A stretch of 64,000 bases of DNA from positions 13,471,550-13,535,549 of the forward strand of contig OX393555.1 of assembly GCA_947650365.1 (NCBI GenBank). Reading direction: 5' to 3'. Each line of letters opens with the position of its first letter. The first letter of the stretch is position 1. Position numbers and translations under genes: made by a program. The notes under the pieces were generated by a model that did not search any database, was not told where the DNA came from, and worked only from the letters and a program-made list of their open reading frames with translations. The DNA comes from Chamaelirium japonicum. Its lineage: Eukaryota; Streptophyta; Magnoliopsida; Liliales; Melanthiaceae. Shown in pieces: positions 1 through 11,746 of this stretch.

Positions 1-3000
1 AGAAAGCACAGAAGGAAACTAGCAGGAGACAGGAGCTAGATGCATGTAGAGATGAGATTTGGGGGAGTGAGGATGATGATGATGATTCCCAGATGGAGGC
101 AGCAATGAGAGCTTCTAAGCAGACTCTGCAAACTGATGAGGAGGCGAGGAGGTTACAGCGAGAGGCAACTATGAGAGGTTCGACTTTTGAGCATGGAGGC
201 GCATCTGGATCCAGTGGATCTAGACCATCTGGTAGCACTGGTAAGGGTATTGGATCATCACAAGGCTTTGGCGGATCTTTACGTCGTGTCCTTAGCTCAC
301 GGCCCCGTGAGAGGGACGAGGAGGTACATTTGTCGGGGGGGCCTAGGCCGAGAGTAGTGGGTCCGGTTGACCCAATGGCTTGCAGGAGACCGTCATCTAC
401 ACAGCCTGGTATCAAAGCTGCATTGACTGGGATGCAAAAGAAGGCAAAGGAGATTGTGATGAAGGCAACAGGAAATTTTTTTCTACACAATCGGATTCCG
501 CCTCATGTTGCATCGTCACCGTACCTGCAAGGCATGTTTGACGCAGTGGCAAGTGCTGGTCCTGGTATTCCGGCCCCTACACCATATGATATAGGACATA
601 CATGTGTCCAGTATGAGTACAAGGAGGCATTGGAATGGGTTAACAGCTTTAAGGATTGTTGGAAAGAAAGAGGATGCACTATTATGTGTGATGGGTGGAC
701 AAGCATCAATCGAAGAAGTTTGATTAATTTTCTTGTATATTCATCTTCCGGGACAGTTTTTCTTAAGTCTATTGATGCGACAGACAAAGTGAAGAATGCT
801 GACTATCTGCATACATTAATGAATGAAGTCGTCGAGCAGGTAGGTGAAGAATATGTGGTCCAAATCGTGACAGATAACGAAGCCACTTATAAGGCTGCAG
901 GAATGAAACTGATGCAGACTAGGCCGCATATGTTTTGGTCCCCTTGTGCAGCTCATTGCTTGGACCTGATGATTGAAGACATTGGAAAAAAGCCATGGAT
1001 ATCAAAAGCGATTGCAAAGGCACGAAAAATTACAACGTTCATCTACACCCAGAACTGGGTCATTGCATTGATGAAGACTTATACAGATGGTCATGAACTG
1101 CTAAGGCCCGGTATAACTAGATTTGCCACTAACTACATTGCTTTAGAGAGCTTGTGGAAGCACAAAATTGGTTTGCAACAGATGTTTCTCTCTCCGGAAT
1201 GGCTAACCTCAAAATATGGGAAGATTACAGAAGGCCCAGCAGCTGATGTGGCAGGGATAGTGCGAAAAAAGAAATTTTGGGATAATGTGAAGGATATTTG
1301 TGATATTGTCGAGCCACTTCTCTTTGTCTTGCGGCTAGTTGACGGTGACGAGAAGCCGACAATGGGAGATATATACGAGGCAATGGACAGAGCCAAGTTG
1401 CAAATCCAGGCGAGAACCAGATACTACAAAAAGTATTGGGAAATGATTGATAAAAGGTGGGATCGTCAGCTGCACCATGATCTACATGCAGCAGGTAATT
1501 GAATTATGAATTCATATTTGTGTAGTGGTTAGCAAATGAATAAATATTGTGAAATATGGCTAACTTGTATTCATGAATGTGTAGGTTATTTTCTTAATCC
1601 TATACACCGCTACACAAATAATTCACGAGAGATCACTGATGAAGTGCGCGTAGGATTAAAAGAAACAATAAAGAGATTACTAAGGGATGTAAACGATCAG
1701 ATTGATGCCATTACTCAGGTAAGGACTAATGGCATTATTCATCTTTAGGAGATTATTTATTTCTTATAACATAAATCAGTAATGTACATTGTTTTATATT
1801 ACAGATTGACTACTATAATCAAGGGTTAGGGAGTTTTGGAGACACTATCGCGAGGCATGCAATAGAGAGATGCAAGCCCGGTAAAAATAATTAAATTTAT
1901 TGTTTTATGTATGGAGATAATTTCTAATACAATAAAGAGAACTAATTCTATTTTTTTCTTATTTGCAGCGGAGTGGTGGATGAATTATGGAGAAACAGCC
2001 CCAGCACTAAGAAAGGTTACCATCAGAGTTTTGAGCCAAACAACATCTTCTTCGAATTGTGAGCGCAATTGGAGTACATTCTCGTTGATTCACACAAAGC
2101 CAAGAAATCGCCTAACTATGAAGAATTTGGAGAAGTTGGTCTTCATCAATTATAATCTAAGGCTTAGAACGAGGACGAGAAAACGATTGAATGCGGAGGA
2201 GCAGAGAGAGTACTCATGTCCAATTAATTTGGACTATATATTTTCGGAGGAGAATGATCCGTTGGCACCTTGGATAGAAGAAGGGGAGCTACCAGTGTTA
2301 GATGGTGACGAAGCATTAGTACGAGATATACCTGACTTGGATGGTAATGAGCCTCTCAGAGCTGCTGACCGGATGAGATCTTACAGAGGTAGACACCAGA
2401 CTCAGCCTGAGCGGGAGGCACCACATGAGTCTGATTCTGAGTCCAGCCATCGTAGCAGTAGTAGCAGTTCTCTAGGACCTCGGTCGCCTCTTTCTCCACA
2501 GTCTCCACGACCATGCCCTGTATACACCGGCAGCACTTATGAAGACAACACATGTGTCTTCGATTCACATAGTATGGATTTCGGAGATAGTGGGATTCGT
2601 GGGAATGTTGGTGTTGAACATGGAGGTACTGGGGGTGCAAATGATAGTGGAGTTAGAGAAACCAGAGGACAGTGGCAACAACCTTATTATGGATATGGAT
2701 ATCCTCCACCACACTATCCACCACCATATTATCCTCAGCCGGAGCCAGAATCTTCGATGGGTAGCATTGGGACTCCCCATACGAACTCCCAATTTGGGAG
2801 TTCATACGGGGAGCCTCAATATCAGTCATTTGTGTATGATTTCTTCCAATATCCGACATTGCCACCATCCGGTCATCCACGAGGTAATGATGATGATGAT
2901 GATGAAATGCAGCCTGCCCGAAGTTCCATGTGGTACTAAGTTACTCAGTCTAAGTAGGTAAAAATATCTAATTCTCAACTCTTGTAAGTTATGGATATGC

Positions 3001-3525
3001 ATTTTATTTGCTAAACATGTTAGCCTGTTAGGAGTCTTAGCCGTCTTATGACTATGAATTTGTGTTTATTACTTTATTATCATATTATGTGAAATTGTAA
3101 AATATGACTCATCACTCATGTACTCCAGTACTCGTATTAGTTGTGTAATTCATGTTTGTGCAATGGTTATGAATTGTGTTTTGTAATCCCTAAGCATAAT
3201 ATATTAATACTAGGCTAATCTAACACATACAATTTAATAACTGTATCAAATTCCACAATTTAGAATTATACAGTGAAAACAGTGACTTTATAACTTAAAA
3301 AGACCGGTTCATACCTATAACTAGTTTACTAATGAAAAAAAACATCACAAACTAGTATTTTAGATTATTCTGGATTTTTTGGTTATTTTTTCAAATTTTT
3401 TTGAAACCAAAAATCAATTCACACCGGTATGGACCGGTTCAGACCGATACCGGTTCGTACCGCCCGGTTCGAACCGTTTTTTCGGCCGGCCGATATTTTG
3501 TCCGCGACCGGTATTTTTATCCATG
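1..3525 (+). mobile_element. hAT-family DNA transposon, right part
   Basis: The window opens inside an hAT element. It contains the transposase gene (to 2939) followed by about 590 bp of AT-rich 3' sequence. The last part, about 3420-3525, is packed with ACCGGT and GGTTCG motifs in both orientations, which resembles the subterminal repeats hAT transposases bind. The likely terminus is near 3525 (read outward-in it begins CATGGATAAAAATACCGG). The left end lies outside the window, so the 8-bp target duplication cannot be checked and the right edge is inferred. Confidence 0.75.
3..2939 (+). CDS. hAT transposase with DUF659 and hATC dimerisation domains, 5' partial
   Basis: Cut-and-paste transposase, or a host protein derived from one. 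The frame is open from base 3, so the start and the usual N-terminal BED zinc finger are upstream. Proposed exons are 3-1494, 1585-1718, 1805-1880 and 1969-2939; all introns are GT-AG and phases match, giving about 890 residues in the window. The DUF659/RNase H-like core shows CDGWTS (first catalytic Asp) and IVTDNEATYKAAG (second Asp), then WSPCAAHCLDLM. Exon 2 restores the conserved HAAGYFLNP. The hATC region shows CERNWSTF and KNLEKLVFINYNLRL; the Glu of CERNW is the probable third acidic residue by comparison with Hermes. The tail has a Ser-rich run, a Pro/Tyr-rich run and an Asp run. No in-frame stop is seen, so it may be functional. A domesticated gene is the alternative. Confidence 0.88.
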
Positions 3526-4202
3526 CATACTAATTAAAATAATTAGTCCAATATATGATCGAGGAGGCAGGCGTCACGACAGAGCCGGATGGGCGTCGCG
3601 ATCGACACCGGACGGGCGTTACAATCGGAGCTGGGCGGGTGTTGTGATCAGAACCAGACGGACCCAGAGGGTCTCTTTTTCTCTCTCTCTATTGTATTTT
3701 GTTCCGACCGGGGGGGTGGGGCGAAGGGAGAGGGCGGTCGAGAGGGGTTGGTTATACCCAAAGAAGAGGTAGAAGAGAGATAAAGAGATACCTGGAAGAG
3801 GAGAATACGGTTGTTGGGGATCCGACGTTGGCTTCCACGATCACGAGCACGGGTGCTAGTGAGATGCCGATGATACCTTTCAAAGAGAGTCTCACGTAGG
3901 GGATTTAAAATTCCATCTTTAAGGTGGAACTTTTGATGGGCAAAAAGTATATATACTTGGGTTTGTAAATCCCTTTTGTTATGAAGTCATGGACTTGTAC
4001 CATGATTATTGACTAACGCCTAACTTTGGAGTCCAAGGTCATATAAAATATTGACTAACGCCTGGATCGGGAGTTCACGTTGTGAACTCCGCAACCACTA
4101 ACGCTTAAATCTACAATACCACAAAGAAGTTCAGAACCACTACTGATGTAATCCTAAATACAAGGAACTCTTCACCAAATCCTAATTGACTAAAACCGCA
4201 TA
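3526..4202. other. Intergenic; short GC-rich degenerate tandem repeat, no gene recognised
   Basis: About 3570-3660 holds three imperfect copies of a roughly 24-bp unit around GGGCGTCGCGATCG / GGGCGTTACAATCGG / GGGTGTTGTGATCAG. A CT-rich patch and a G-rich stretch follow. Around 3960-4110 the phrase TGACTAACGCCT occurs twice. The short open frames here have no recognisable domain, so I do not call a gene. Confidence 0.4.
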
Positions 4203-4394
4203 AGTCAACTGACAAAAGGACTAGGATCTGTCATCATTATAGATGTTGGAATAACATGTGAGTTTTCTCCCTGAATCAATTTGGGGAGTCATCTACCAAG
4301 CAAGAGCAGCCCAACAGACAAAAGGACTAGGATCTGTCATCATCAGTCTCCGGCCCTCCAAATAATACTATTACTCACAGCCTCCAAGAGCAGC

Positions 4395-4735
4395 CCAACA
4401 GACAAAAGGAAGAAATCCACCTTCAAGAGCCACAAAAATTCAGCATCCAGTCCACTAGCATTCACAAGAGACCTCAGTCCTCTAAAAACAACCTCCATGA
4501 GCCACCTCCAAGAGCCAGTGAAGTGCAGCAACTACTCCAAAATTACTCCATACATATAGCAGACAAAAAAAAGAAACCCATTCAAGAGCCACAAAAGTGC
4601 AGCATCCAGTCTACTAGCATTCACAAGAGCCTTCAGTCCTCCAAAAACCACCTCCCAGAGTCACCTCCTAGAGCCACTGAAATGCAGCAATCACTCCAAA
4701 ATTACTCTATGCCTATAGCCTCCAGCTCCAAATCA
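4395..4735. repeat. Tandem repeat in the outer arm of inverted repeat 1
   Basis: Two copies of a roughly 155-bp unit containing AGAGCCACAAAA, GCAGCATCCAGTC and ATTCACAAGAG. The same paired units occur complemented in the right arm (about 7070-7400), in both arms of inverted repeat 2 and, partly, in inverted repeat 3. One frame of the minus strand reads as a repetitive Q/P/S-rich chain, which I treat as a by-product of repetition rather than as a protein. Confidence 0.7.
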
Positions 4736-4794
4736 AGCCCCAAAACCCCCTTACAAAAAATATGCAGGACCTCCATGATCCTCCTCTAGATGAT

Positions 4795-5935
4795 CTTACT
4801 ATAGCCAAGAGATTTATAGCCTATCTGATTCTTTCATTTTTCTGCCTCCAAATGATTAAATCGTCCCAAATTCGAGCCATCAGAAGATTACATGAGATAT
4901 CATGTGGGTCGATTAAAAACCTTATTATTCATCTCTTCTGCATGAGATATCATGTGGGTTGATTAAAAATCTTATTATTCATCTCTTCTACGGCCTTCAA
5001 AATTAAATCCGTGCGGCACAAGTTTAACATGTTCGTCACTAGCACCATATATGACTATATTGGCATCGCACGGATGAACTCCAATGTTTCGTTGGTGCCC
5101 ACCAATTTGTCGAGAATTGATACCATGTATGAATAATGCTCAACCCAGAGCTCGAACTTGAAATCATAAATCATATGATTCCAATAATTTATCCCTCTTT
5201 TAACAGTCCGACAAATTCACATATGCTAAGAACGACGAGAAAAATCACATGCATCGGTCTTACATCGTCCTGCACCATCATCTTAAACGTTTGCAATGTT
5301 TTTGATCCATGCCCACACTTGCCGTATCCCGAAATCAAGGCATTCCATGCCACTTCGTTTTTCTCCCATATCTCCTTAAACGAGAGAAATGGCTCCCGGG
5401 TACTCCCAAATTTTGGGTAGATATCGAGCAGTGAAGTTCCAATTGCAGAATCGAAATTCAGTTTCTTTTTCAAAGAAGGACTGTACAGCTGAAAGCCAAT
5501 ACTGAACGATTCACGACGCGTGCAAGTTGCAAGTATATGCGTGTATAAAAACTCAACTCAAATATACCCCTCATGCCGTTGAACGGCTTCAAACAATTGC
5601 CCTGCGTCCTAGATCCGATATGTCTCAAGACATCTCATGATAGCCTCAGTGACTGCTCTTTTGCCCCCCTAAAATATCATGTACTGTTTTCTCTAAAACT
5701 GTATGGAGTTGGAGGCACGGGCTAAAAGATTCTAATGTCATACTGAATCTAGTACTCAACTCTAATGTTTGGGTTGATCTGAACTCCTATCCTATCATAA
5801 TGGCAAAGAGACGCCAAGATTGTTGCACGTCTCCATTCTCTAAAAGTTTTGATATACTACTGTTGGACATTGTGGTGTTGAGTGCAGAGAGTTGAAGTAA
5901 AGAAAGACGAACCAAATAATATATGGCCATCTTAC
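4795..5935 (-). pseudogene. PPR-E pseudogene, left arm of inverted repeat 1
   Basis: Derived from a PLS-class pentatricopeptide repeat gene; such proteins normally bind organellar RNA. Visible on the minus strand are a motif like SLLDIYPKFGSTREPF and a full PPR signature, VAWNALISGYGKCGHGSK followed by ALQTF-like and RPMHVIFLVV sequence (5189-5473). An E-like stretch (LEFI.AM) follows toward 5050. The longest open stretch is 94 codons. A TAG at 5609-5611 (minus) is shared with most other arms. No functional protein is expected. Confidence 0.75.
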
Positions 5936-5989
5936 TGAAATAAAAATTATTTATGTAGTTGTGACTTCTTGAATAATTTTTATTTTAGT

Positions 5990-6966
5990 AAAATGACTAG
6001 ACATCATTTGTTTCGTCTTTACGACTCCAACTCTCTGCCCTCGCTACCGCAATCTATAACAGTAGGATATCGAAACTTTTGGAGGAGGGAGACGTGCAAC
6101 AATCTTGACGTCTCTTCGTCATTATGATAGGATATGAGTTCAGATCAAACCAAACATTAGAGTTGGGTCTTAAATTCAGTATAACATTAGAATCTTTTAG
6201 CCCGTGTCTCCAACTTCATACAGTTTCAGAGAAAACGAGACACAATCTTTTAGGGGGCAAAAAAACAGTCAATGAGGCTATCAAAATATGTCTTGAAAAA
6301 GATCAGATGTAGGATGCAGGACAATTGTTTGAAGTCGTTTAACAGTATGAGAGGTACATTCGAGTGGAGTTTTTATACACACATATACTTACAACTTGCA
6401 CGCGTCGTAAACGCAAAATTTGCAAGTACCCAAGAGATATTTCTCATGTTTGAGGAGATATGGGAGAAAGACGAAGTGGCATGGAATGTCTTAATTTCAG
6501 GATACGACAAATGTGGTTATGGATCAAAAGCATTGCAAACATTTGAGATGATGGTGCAGGACGGTGTAAAGCCGATGCATATGACTTTTCTAATCAACTT
6601 AGCACATATGCATATGTCGGATTGTTAAATGAGAGGATGAATTATTGGAATCATATGATTCATTATTTCAAATTCGAGTCCTGGATTGAGCATTATTCAT
6701 TTATGGTATCAATTCTCGGCAAAGTGGTGGGCACCAACGAGGAATTGGAGTTCATCTGAGCGATGCCAATACAACCAAATATGGTGCTAACGAGAAACAT
6801 GTTAATCTTGTGCCGCACGGATGTAAATTTGAAGGCCGCAGAAGAGATGAATCATAAGGTTTTTAATCGACCCACAGGATACCTCATGCAATCTTCTGAT
6901 GGCTCGAATTTGGCACGATTTCGATCATTTGGAGGCAGAAAAATAAAAGAATCAAATAGGCTATAA
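5990..6966 (+). pseudogene. PPR-E pseudogene, right arm of inverted repeat 1
   Basis: The plus-strand mirror of the previous pseudogene. It reads through RISKLLEEGDVQQS near 6065 and a PPR motif VAWNVLISGYDKCGYGSKAL near 6475. The E-like end (MPIQPNMVLTRNM, then AEEMNHKVFNRPTG) spans 6763-6900. It carries the shared TAG at 6310-6312 and an internal deletion of about 105 bp near 6415 that removes the motif around SLLNIYAKFG. Several frame changes are present. Confidence 0.75.
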
Positions 6967-8336
6967 GCCCCTTGGCTATAGCAAGATCATCTAGAGGAGG
7001 CCCATGGAGGTGCTGCAGATTTTTTGTAAGAATGTTTTGGGGCTTGCTTTGGAGCTTGAGGCTATAGGCATGGAGTAATTTTGAAGTGGTTGCTGCACTT
7101 TCGTGGCGCTAGGAGGTAGCTCTGGGAGGTGATTTTTGGAGAACTGAGTGCTCTTGTGAATGCTAGTGGACTGGATGCTGCATTTTTGTAGCTCTTAAAT
7201 GAGTTTCTTCTTTTTGTCTGCTATAGGCATTGAATAATTTTGGAGTGGTTGCTGAACTTCACTGGCTCTTTGTGGTGGCTCTGGGATGTTGTTTTTAGAG
7301 GAATGATGGCTCTTGTGAATGCTAGTGGACTGGATGCTACACTTTTGTGGCTCTAGAAGGTGGGTTTCTTCCTTTTGTCTGTTGGGCTGCTCTTGGAGGC
7401 TGGGAGTAATAGTATTATTTGGAGGGCCCAAGTCTATGATGATGACAGATCCTAGTCTTTTTGTCTGTTGGGCTGCTCTTGCTTGGTAGGTAGTCCCCCA
7501 AATTGATTTAGGGAGAAAGCTCAAATGTTATTCCAACAGCTTATGATGATGACAAATCCTAGTCCTTTTGTCAGTTGGCTTAGTACTTCAGTTAGCTTCG
7601 AAGAATAGAGGTATGTAGTCAAGTTATCAGATGAAAGCAAAGCACCAGGTTACCATACATCCGGCACAAACTGAGCATGTTCCTCACTAACACTATGTTT
7701 ATTTAGGGTTGATCTCAGCACATGTTCTATCATAATGGCGAAAAGACGTCACGATTGTTACATCTCTCACTCTTCCAAAAGTTCTGAAATTCTACTGTTA
7801 GAATTGTTGATATTTTCAAATGACTTATTCTACGGAATTTTTGAACATTGAGATGGAGAGAGTAGAAAGAGAAATGTGTGAAATACGGAACAAATATCGT
7901 TTGATCATCCTACTGAAACAAAAATTATTCAATATTGTTCATGCTTATTTACGATACAAATGTCAAAATTATTTGATTTTCTACTTTTATATTATTTGTT
8001 TCTTCAAAAATGCTATGTAATCAACTTCACATGGCACGATCACACCCGTTCGTTGCACAAAGCCCCAATCGATAAATGTCACATATATGCTTGATGCAAC
8101 TAGAAACACATATGATCGCATATTGAGCCCAATAGCTGGATACAAATTACTTGTGACATTTTAAACTCATTGGTGTTCATCATATCAAGCATCACTAGTC
8201 ACATTCATCAATGGGGGTCATATACAACAAACAGTTGTGATCGTGTTGATCATATGAAGTTGCCAACAAGAATTTAGCAAACGAGTTGGCTACTTAGCCT
8301 TTTATATACTTATGCAGAAATATTCCGAAGTCCAGA

Positions 8337-8498
8337 GAACGATTTTGTTCCTTTCTTCCCATTGGCCTATTCCTAAGGTTTTTGGTCATTTCACCATGAT
8401 GAATAAATTGAAACGACATGCATGCCCTTGAAATGGGCCAACGACGAGGAAAATATAGTTCCAACCACCCCTAATTACACTGAAACAAAATCGTTCAT
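8337..8498. mobile_element. Small MITE with GAACGATTTTGTTCC ends
   Basis: The terminal inverted repeat is GAACGATTTTGTTCC on the left and GAAACAAAATCGTTC on the right. The interior is partly palindromic, with TTGGTCATTTCACC facing CCTTGAAATGGGCCAA. It is a diverged member of the family seen better preserved at 18502-18680, with a second copy in the other spacer at 14618-14777. No clear target duplication is visible. Confidence 0.65.
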
Positions 8499-8926
8499 TG
8501 AAATCCAGACGGTCTGCCACTGTCTGAACCCAACCCAAAGTTAGCGGGTTCGAGTCATAAACGAGTTAACCCCATTTAGTTAATAAATCGGGTCAAGTCA
8601 ACCCATTTATTAGTCAGGTCAGTTTAGGCTTTTGACCTGTTTACTAAACAGATCGGGTTCGAATTGAGTGTCTCGCCCTTGAACCTATGTTTCAACTCGA
8701 CTCGACATCTTCACATTTTCTCATGATGCCATCATGATTTTTTGTTGTAAATGTGACAAAAATTCATTATATGGTTATGTAGTTGTAACTTCTTAAATAA
8801 TTATTGTTTTAGTAAGAGTTTCTAACACGAACAACAAATGTAGCCATATATGAGTTTCTAACACGAAAGATGGATTTCTAAAAAAAAAAAAAAATCTAAT
8901 ATACAAACAAATCTATCATAATCAGA

Positions 8927-9091
8927 TCACAATGAATGGATAAGCTTCACCCTTGGTGTGGAGCAGACGGTGGGTTGGATGACATGGTGTCGCTCGACCG
9001 CTCCTCCATCGATTGTGCCATAGGAGCAGCCGAACAGAATCAGAGAAAAGAGGAAAGAGTCGGTGACGAGGGATGAAGAAGAAGAGGTCAT
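8927..9091 (-). CDS. Signal-peptide leader exon or short secreted peptide, spacer copy 1
   Basis: Unidentified. The ATG at 9091 (minus) lies about 50 bp downstream of a TATA box at 9141-9150 (CTCTATAAAT on the minus strand). It opens a 54-residue chain whose N-terminus, MTSSSSSLVTDSFLFSLILF, looks like a classic secretion signal: polar start, hydrophobic core, then GCSYG. The in-frame ATG at 9142 overlaps the TATA box and is not the start. The second spacer keeps the same TATA-ATG spacing and signal sequence. It may be the promoter and first exon of a captured gene whose rest is missing. It is equally possible that it is never expressed. Confidence 0.4.
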   Translation of the reverse strand: MTSSSSSLVTDSFLFSLILFGCSYGTIDGGAVERHHVIQPTVCSTPRVKLIHSL

Positions 9092-9140
9092 AGCTCTGCT
9101 GCTTATGTGCTTATGGACTCCAATGTTGCTGAGGGGGAGC

Positions 9141-9150
9141 ATTTATAGAG
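9141..9150 (-). promoter_or_regulatory. TATA box of the spacer leader exon
   Basis: CTCTATAAAT on the minus strand, about 50 bp upstream of the ATG at 9091. The same box at the same distance occurs at 15441-15450 in the second spacer. Confidence 0.5.
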
Positions 9151-9524
9151 CTATTAGAGCTTTTAACCCATTCAATACGTAGTCAGGACCGCATGCAGGT
9201 CTTAATCGGGTTGAGAGGGGACAAATTAGCTTGACCGACTTTGTTTATGATCCCATCGGGAGTGGCTTGTGGTCTAGACTAGACTTGTTTGTTGCCTATA
9301 GCAGACAAAAGAAAGAAACCCATTAAAAAGCCACAAAAGTGCAGCATCTAGTTCACTGGCATTCACAAGAGCCTCCAGTCCTCCAAAATCCACCTCCCAG
9401 AGCCCCTGAAGTGCAGCAACCACTTCAAAATTACTCCATGCCTATAGCCTCCAGTTCCAAATCAAGCCCCAAAACCTCCTTACAAAAAATTTGCAGGACC
9501 TCCATGAGCCTCCTCTAAATGATC

Positions 9525-10600
9525 TTGTCATAGCCAAGAGACTTATAGCATATCTGATTCATCCATTTTTCTGCCTCCAAATGATTAAATCATCCCAAAT
9601 TCGAGCCATCAGAATATTGCATAAGATATCATGTGAGTCGATTAAAAACCTTATTATTCATCTCTTCTGCGGCCTTCAAAATTGCATCCATGCGGCACTA
9701 GATTAACATGTTCGTCGCTAGCACCATATTTGACTATATTGTCATCGCACGGATGAACTCCAATGACTCGTTGGTGCCCACCAATTTGCCGAGAATTGAT
9801 ACCATACATGAATAATATTTAACCCAGAGCTCGAACATGAAATCATGAATCATAAAATTCCAATAATTCAACCTCTCTTTTAACAATCCGACAAATGCAC
9901 ATGTGCTAAGAACGACGAGAAAAATCACATGCATCGATCTTACACCGTCCTACACCATTATCTCCAACGTTTGCAATATTTTTGATCCATGACCACACTT
10001 GCCGTATCCCGAAATCAAGACATTCCATGCCACTTCTTTTTTCTCCCATCTCTTTAAACGCGAGAAATAGCTCCCGAGTACTCTCAAATTTTGGGTAGAT
10101 ATCAAGCAGTGAAGTTCCAATTGCAGAATGAAAATTTAAGTCCTTTTTCAAAGTAGGATTGTACAGCTGAAAGCCAACACTGAACAATTGACGACGCGTG
10201 CAAGTTGCAAGTGTATGCGCGTATAAAAACTCAACTCGAATATACCTCTCATGCCGTTGAACGGCTTCAAACAATTGTCCTGCGCCATAGATCCGATCTG
10301 TCTCATAGCATCAGTGACTGCACTCTTGCACCCCTAAAATATCGTGTCATGTTTTCTCTGAAACTGTATGGAGTTGGAGACACGGGCTAAAAGATTCTAA
10401 TGTCATACAGAATCTATAACCCAACTCTAATGTTTGGGTTGATGTAAACTCAAATCCTATCATAATGGCAAAAAGACGTAAAGATTGTTGCACGTCTCCC
10501 TCCTCCAAAAGTTTTGATATCCTACTGTTGGACATTGCGGTGGCGAGAGCAAAGAGTTGAAGTAAAAAAAGACGAGCCAAATAATATCTGGTCATCTTAC
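9525..10600 (-). pseudogene. PPR-E pseudogene, left arm of inverted repeat 2
   Basis: The minus strand reads LFALATAMSNSRISKLLEEG (10347-10595) and then VEFLYAHTLATCTRRQLFSV with SLLDIYPKFESTREL (9906-10274). A degraded PPR motif and the E-like MVSILGKLVGTNESLEFIRA (9734-9934) follow. The site that is TAG in the other arms is TAT here (around 10293). Several frame changes break it. Confidence 0.72.
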
Positions 10601-10671
10601 TGAAATAAAATTATTTATATAATTGTGACTTCTTGAATAATTTTTATTTTAGTAAAATGACTAGATATCAT

Positions 10672-11720
10672 TTGTTTCGTCTTTTACGACTCCCACTATC
10701 TGCCCTCGTCACCGCAATGTATAACAGTAGGATATCAAAACTTTTGGAGGAAGGAGACGGGCAACAATCTTAGCGTCTCTTCGCCATTATGATACGATAT
10801 GACTTCAGATCAACCCAAACATTAGAGTTGGTTCTTAGATTCAGTATGACATTAGAATCTTTTAGCCCGTGCCTCCAACTTCATACAGTTTCAGAGAAAA
10901 CATGACAATCTTTTAGGGGGCAAAAAAACAATTAATGATGCTATCAAAAGATGTCTTGAGACAGATCAGATGTAGGATGCAGGGCAATTGTTTGAAGCCG
11001 TTAAACAGTATGAGAGGTACATTCGAGTGGAGTTTTTATACATGCATATACTTGCAACTTGCACGCGTCGTGAATTGTTCAGTGTCGGCTTTCAGCTGCA
11101 CAGTCCCGTTTTGAAAAATAACTTAAATTTCGATTATGCAATTAGAATTTCACTGCTTAATATCTATGCAACATTTGGGAGTACCTAAGAGACATTTCTC
11201 GCGTTTGAGGAGATATGGAAGAAAAACGAAGTGGCATGTAATGCCTTAATTTCGGGATACGATAAGTATGGGCATGGATCAAAATCATTGCAAGCGTCTG
11301 AGATGATGGTGCAGGACGGTGTAAGGCTGATGCATGTGACTTTTCTCGTCGTACTTAGCACATATGCATATGTCGGACTGTTAAATGAGAGAATGAATTA
11401 TTAGAATCGTATGATTCATGATTTTAAGTTCGAGCCATGGATTGAACATTATTCATGTATGGTATCAATTCTCGGCAAATTTGTAGGCACCAACGAGACA
11501 TTGGAGTTCATGCGAGCGATGCCAATACAGCCAAATATGGTGCTAGCGAAGAACATGTTAATCTGGTACTGCACGGATGCAAATTTGAAGGCCGCAGAAA
11601 AGATGAATCATAAAGTTTTTAATCGACCCACATGATACCTCATGCAATCTTCTGATGGCTCGAATTTGGGACGATTTCAATCATTTAGAGGCAGAAAAAT
11701 AGAAGAATCAAATAGGCTAT
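10672..11720 (+). pseudogene. PPR-E pseudogene, right arm of inverted repeat 2
   Basis: The plus strand shows LFEAVKQYERYIRVEFLYMH and ISLLNIYATFGST (10988-11188). A PPR motif follows (ACNALISGYDKYGHGSK, about 11235), then the E-like block YSCMVSILGKFVGTNETLEF with MPIQPNMVLAKNM (11411-11635). The shared TAG lies at 10972-10974. There are further in-frame stops but few frame shifts. Confidence 0.72.
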
Positions 11721-11746
11721 AAGCCTCTTGGCTAAAGCAAGATCAT

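Larger units (their letters stand above)
4203..7583. repeat. PPR inverted repeat 1 (3.4 kb palindrome)
   Basis: The left arm runs from 4203 to about 5955 and the right arm from about 5972 to 7583, with the turn near 5963. Outer ends match as AGTCAACTGACAAAAGGACT on the left and its near complement at the right edge; the inner ends are TTACTGAAATAAAAATTATT and its complement. Arms look 85-90% identical by eye. Each arm carries, from the centre outward, a decayed PPR-E gene and then two copies of a roughly 155-bp tandem unit. The right arm lacks about 105 bp that other copies have after the CGTCGT motif near 6410. Confidence 0.85.
7584..9296. repeat. Spacer unit S1 between PPR inverted repeats 1 and 2
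   Basis: It is about 95% identical by eye to 12334-12454 plus 13985-15589. Contents in order: a remnant of PPR-like upstream sequence, unassigned AT-rich DNA, a small MITE (8337-8498), a run of CCCGACCCG / GGGTCAAGTCAACCC motifs (about 8520-8710) like those of the TAGGGGTGG MITEs, and a minus-strand promoter plus signal-peptide exon (8927-9150). Relative to the second spacer it lacks about 1.5 kb right after ACTATGTTT (near 7703), which removes an extra PPR copy. Confidence 0.75.
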
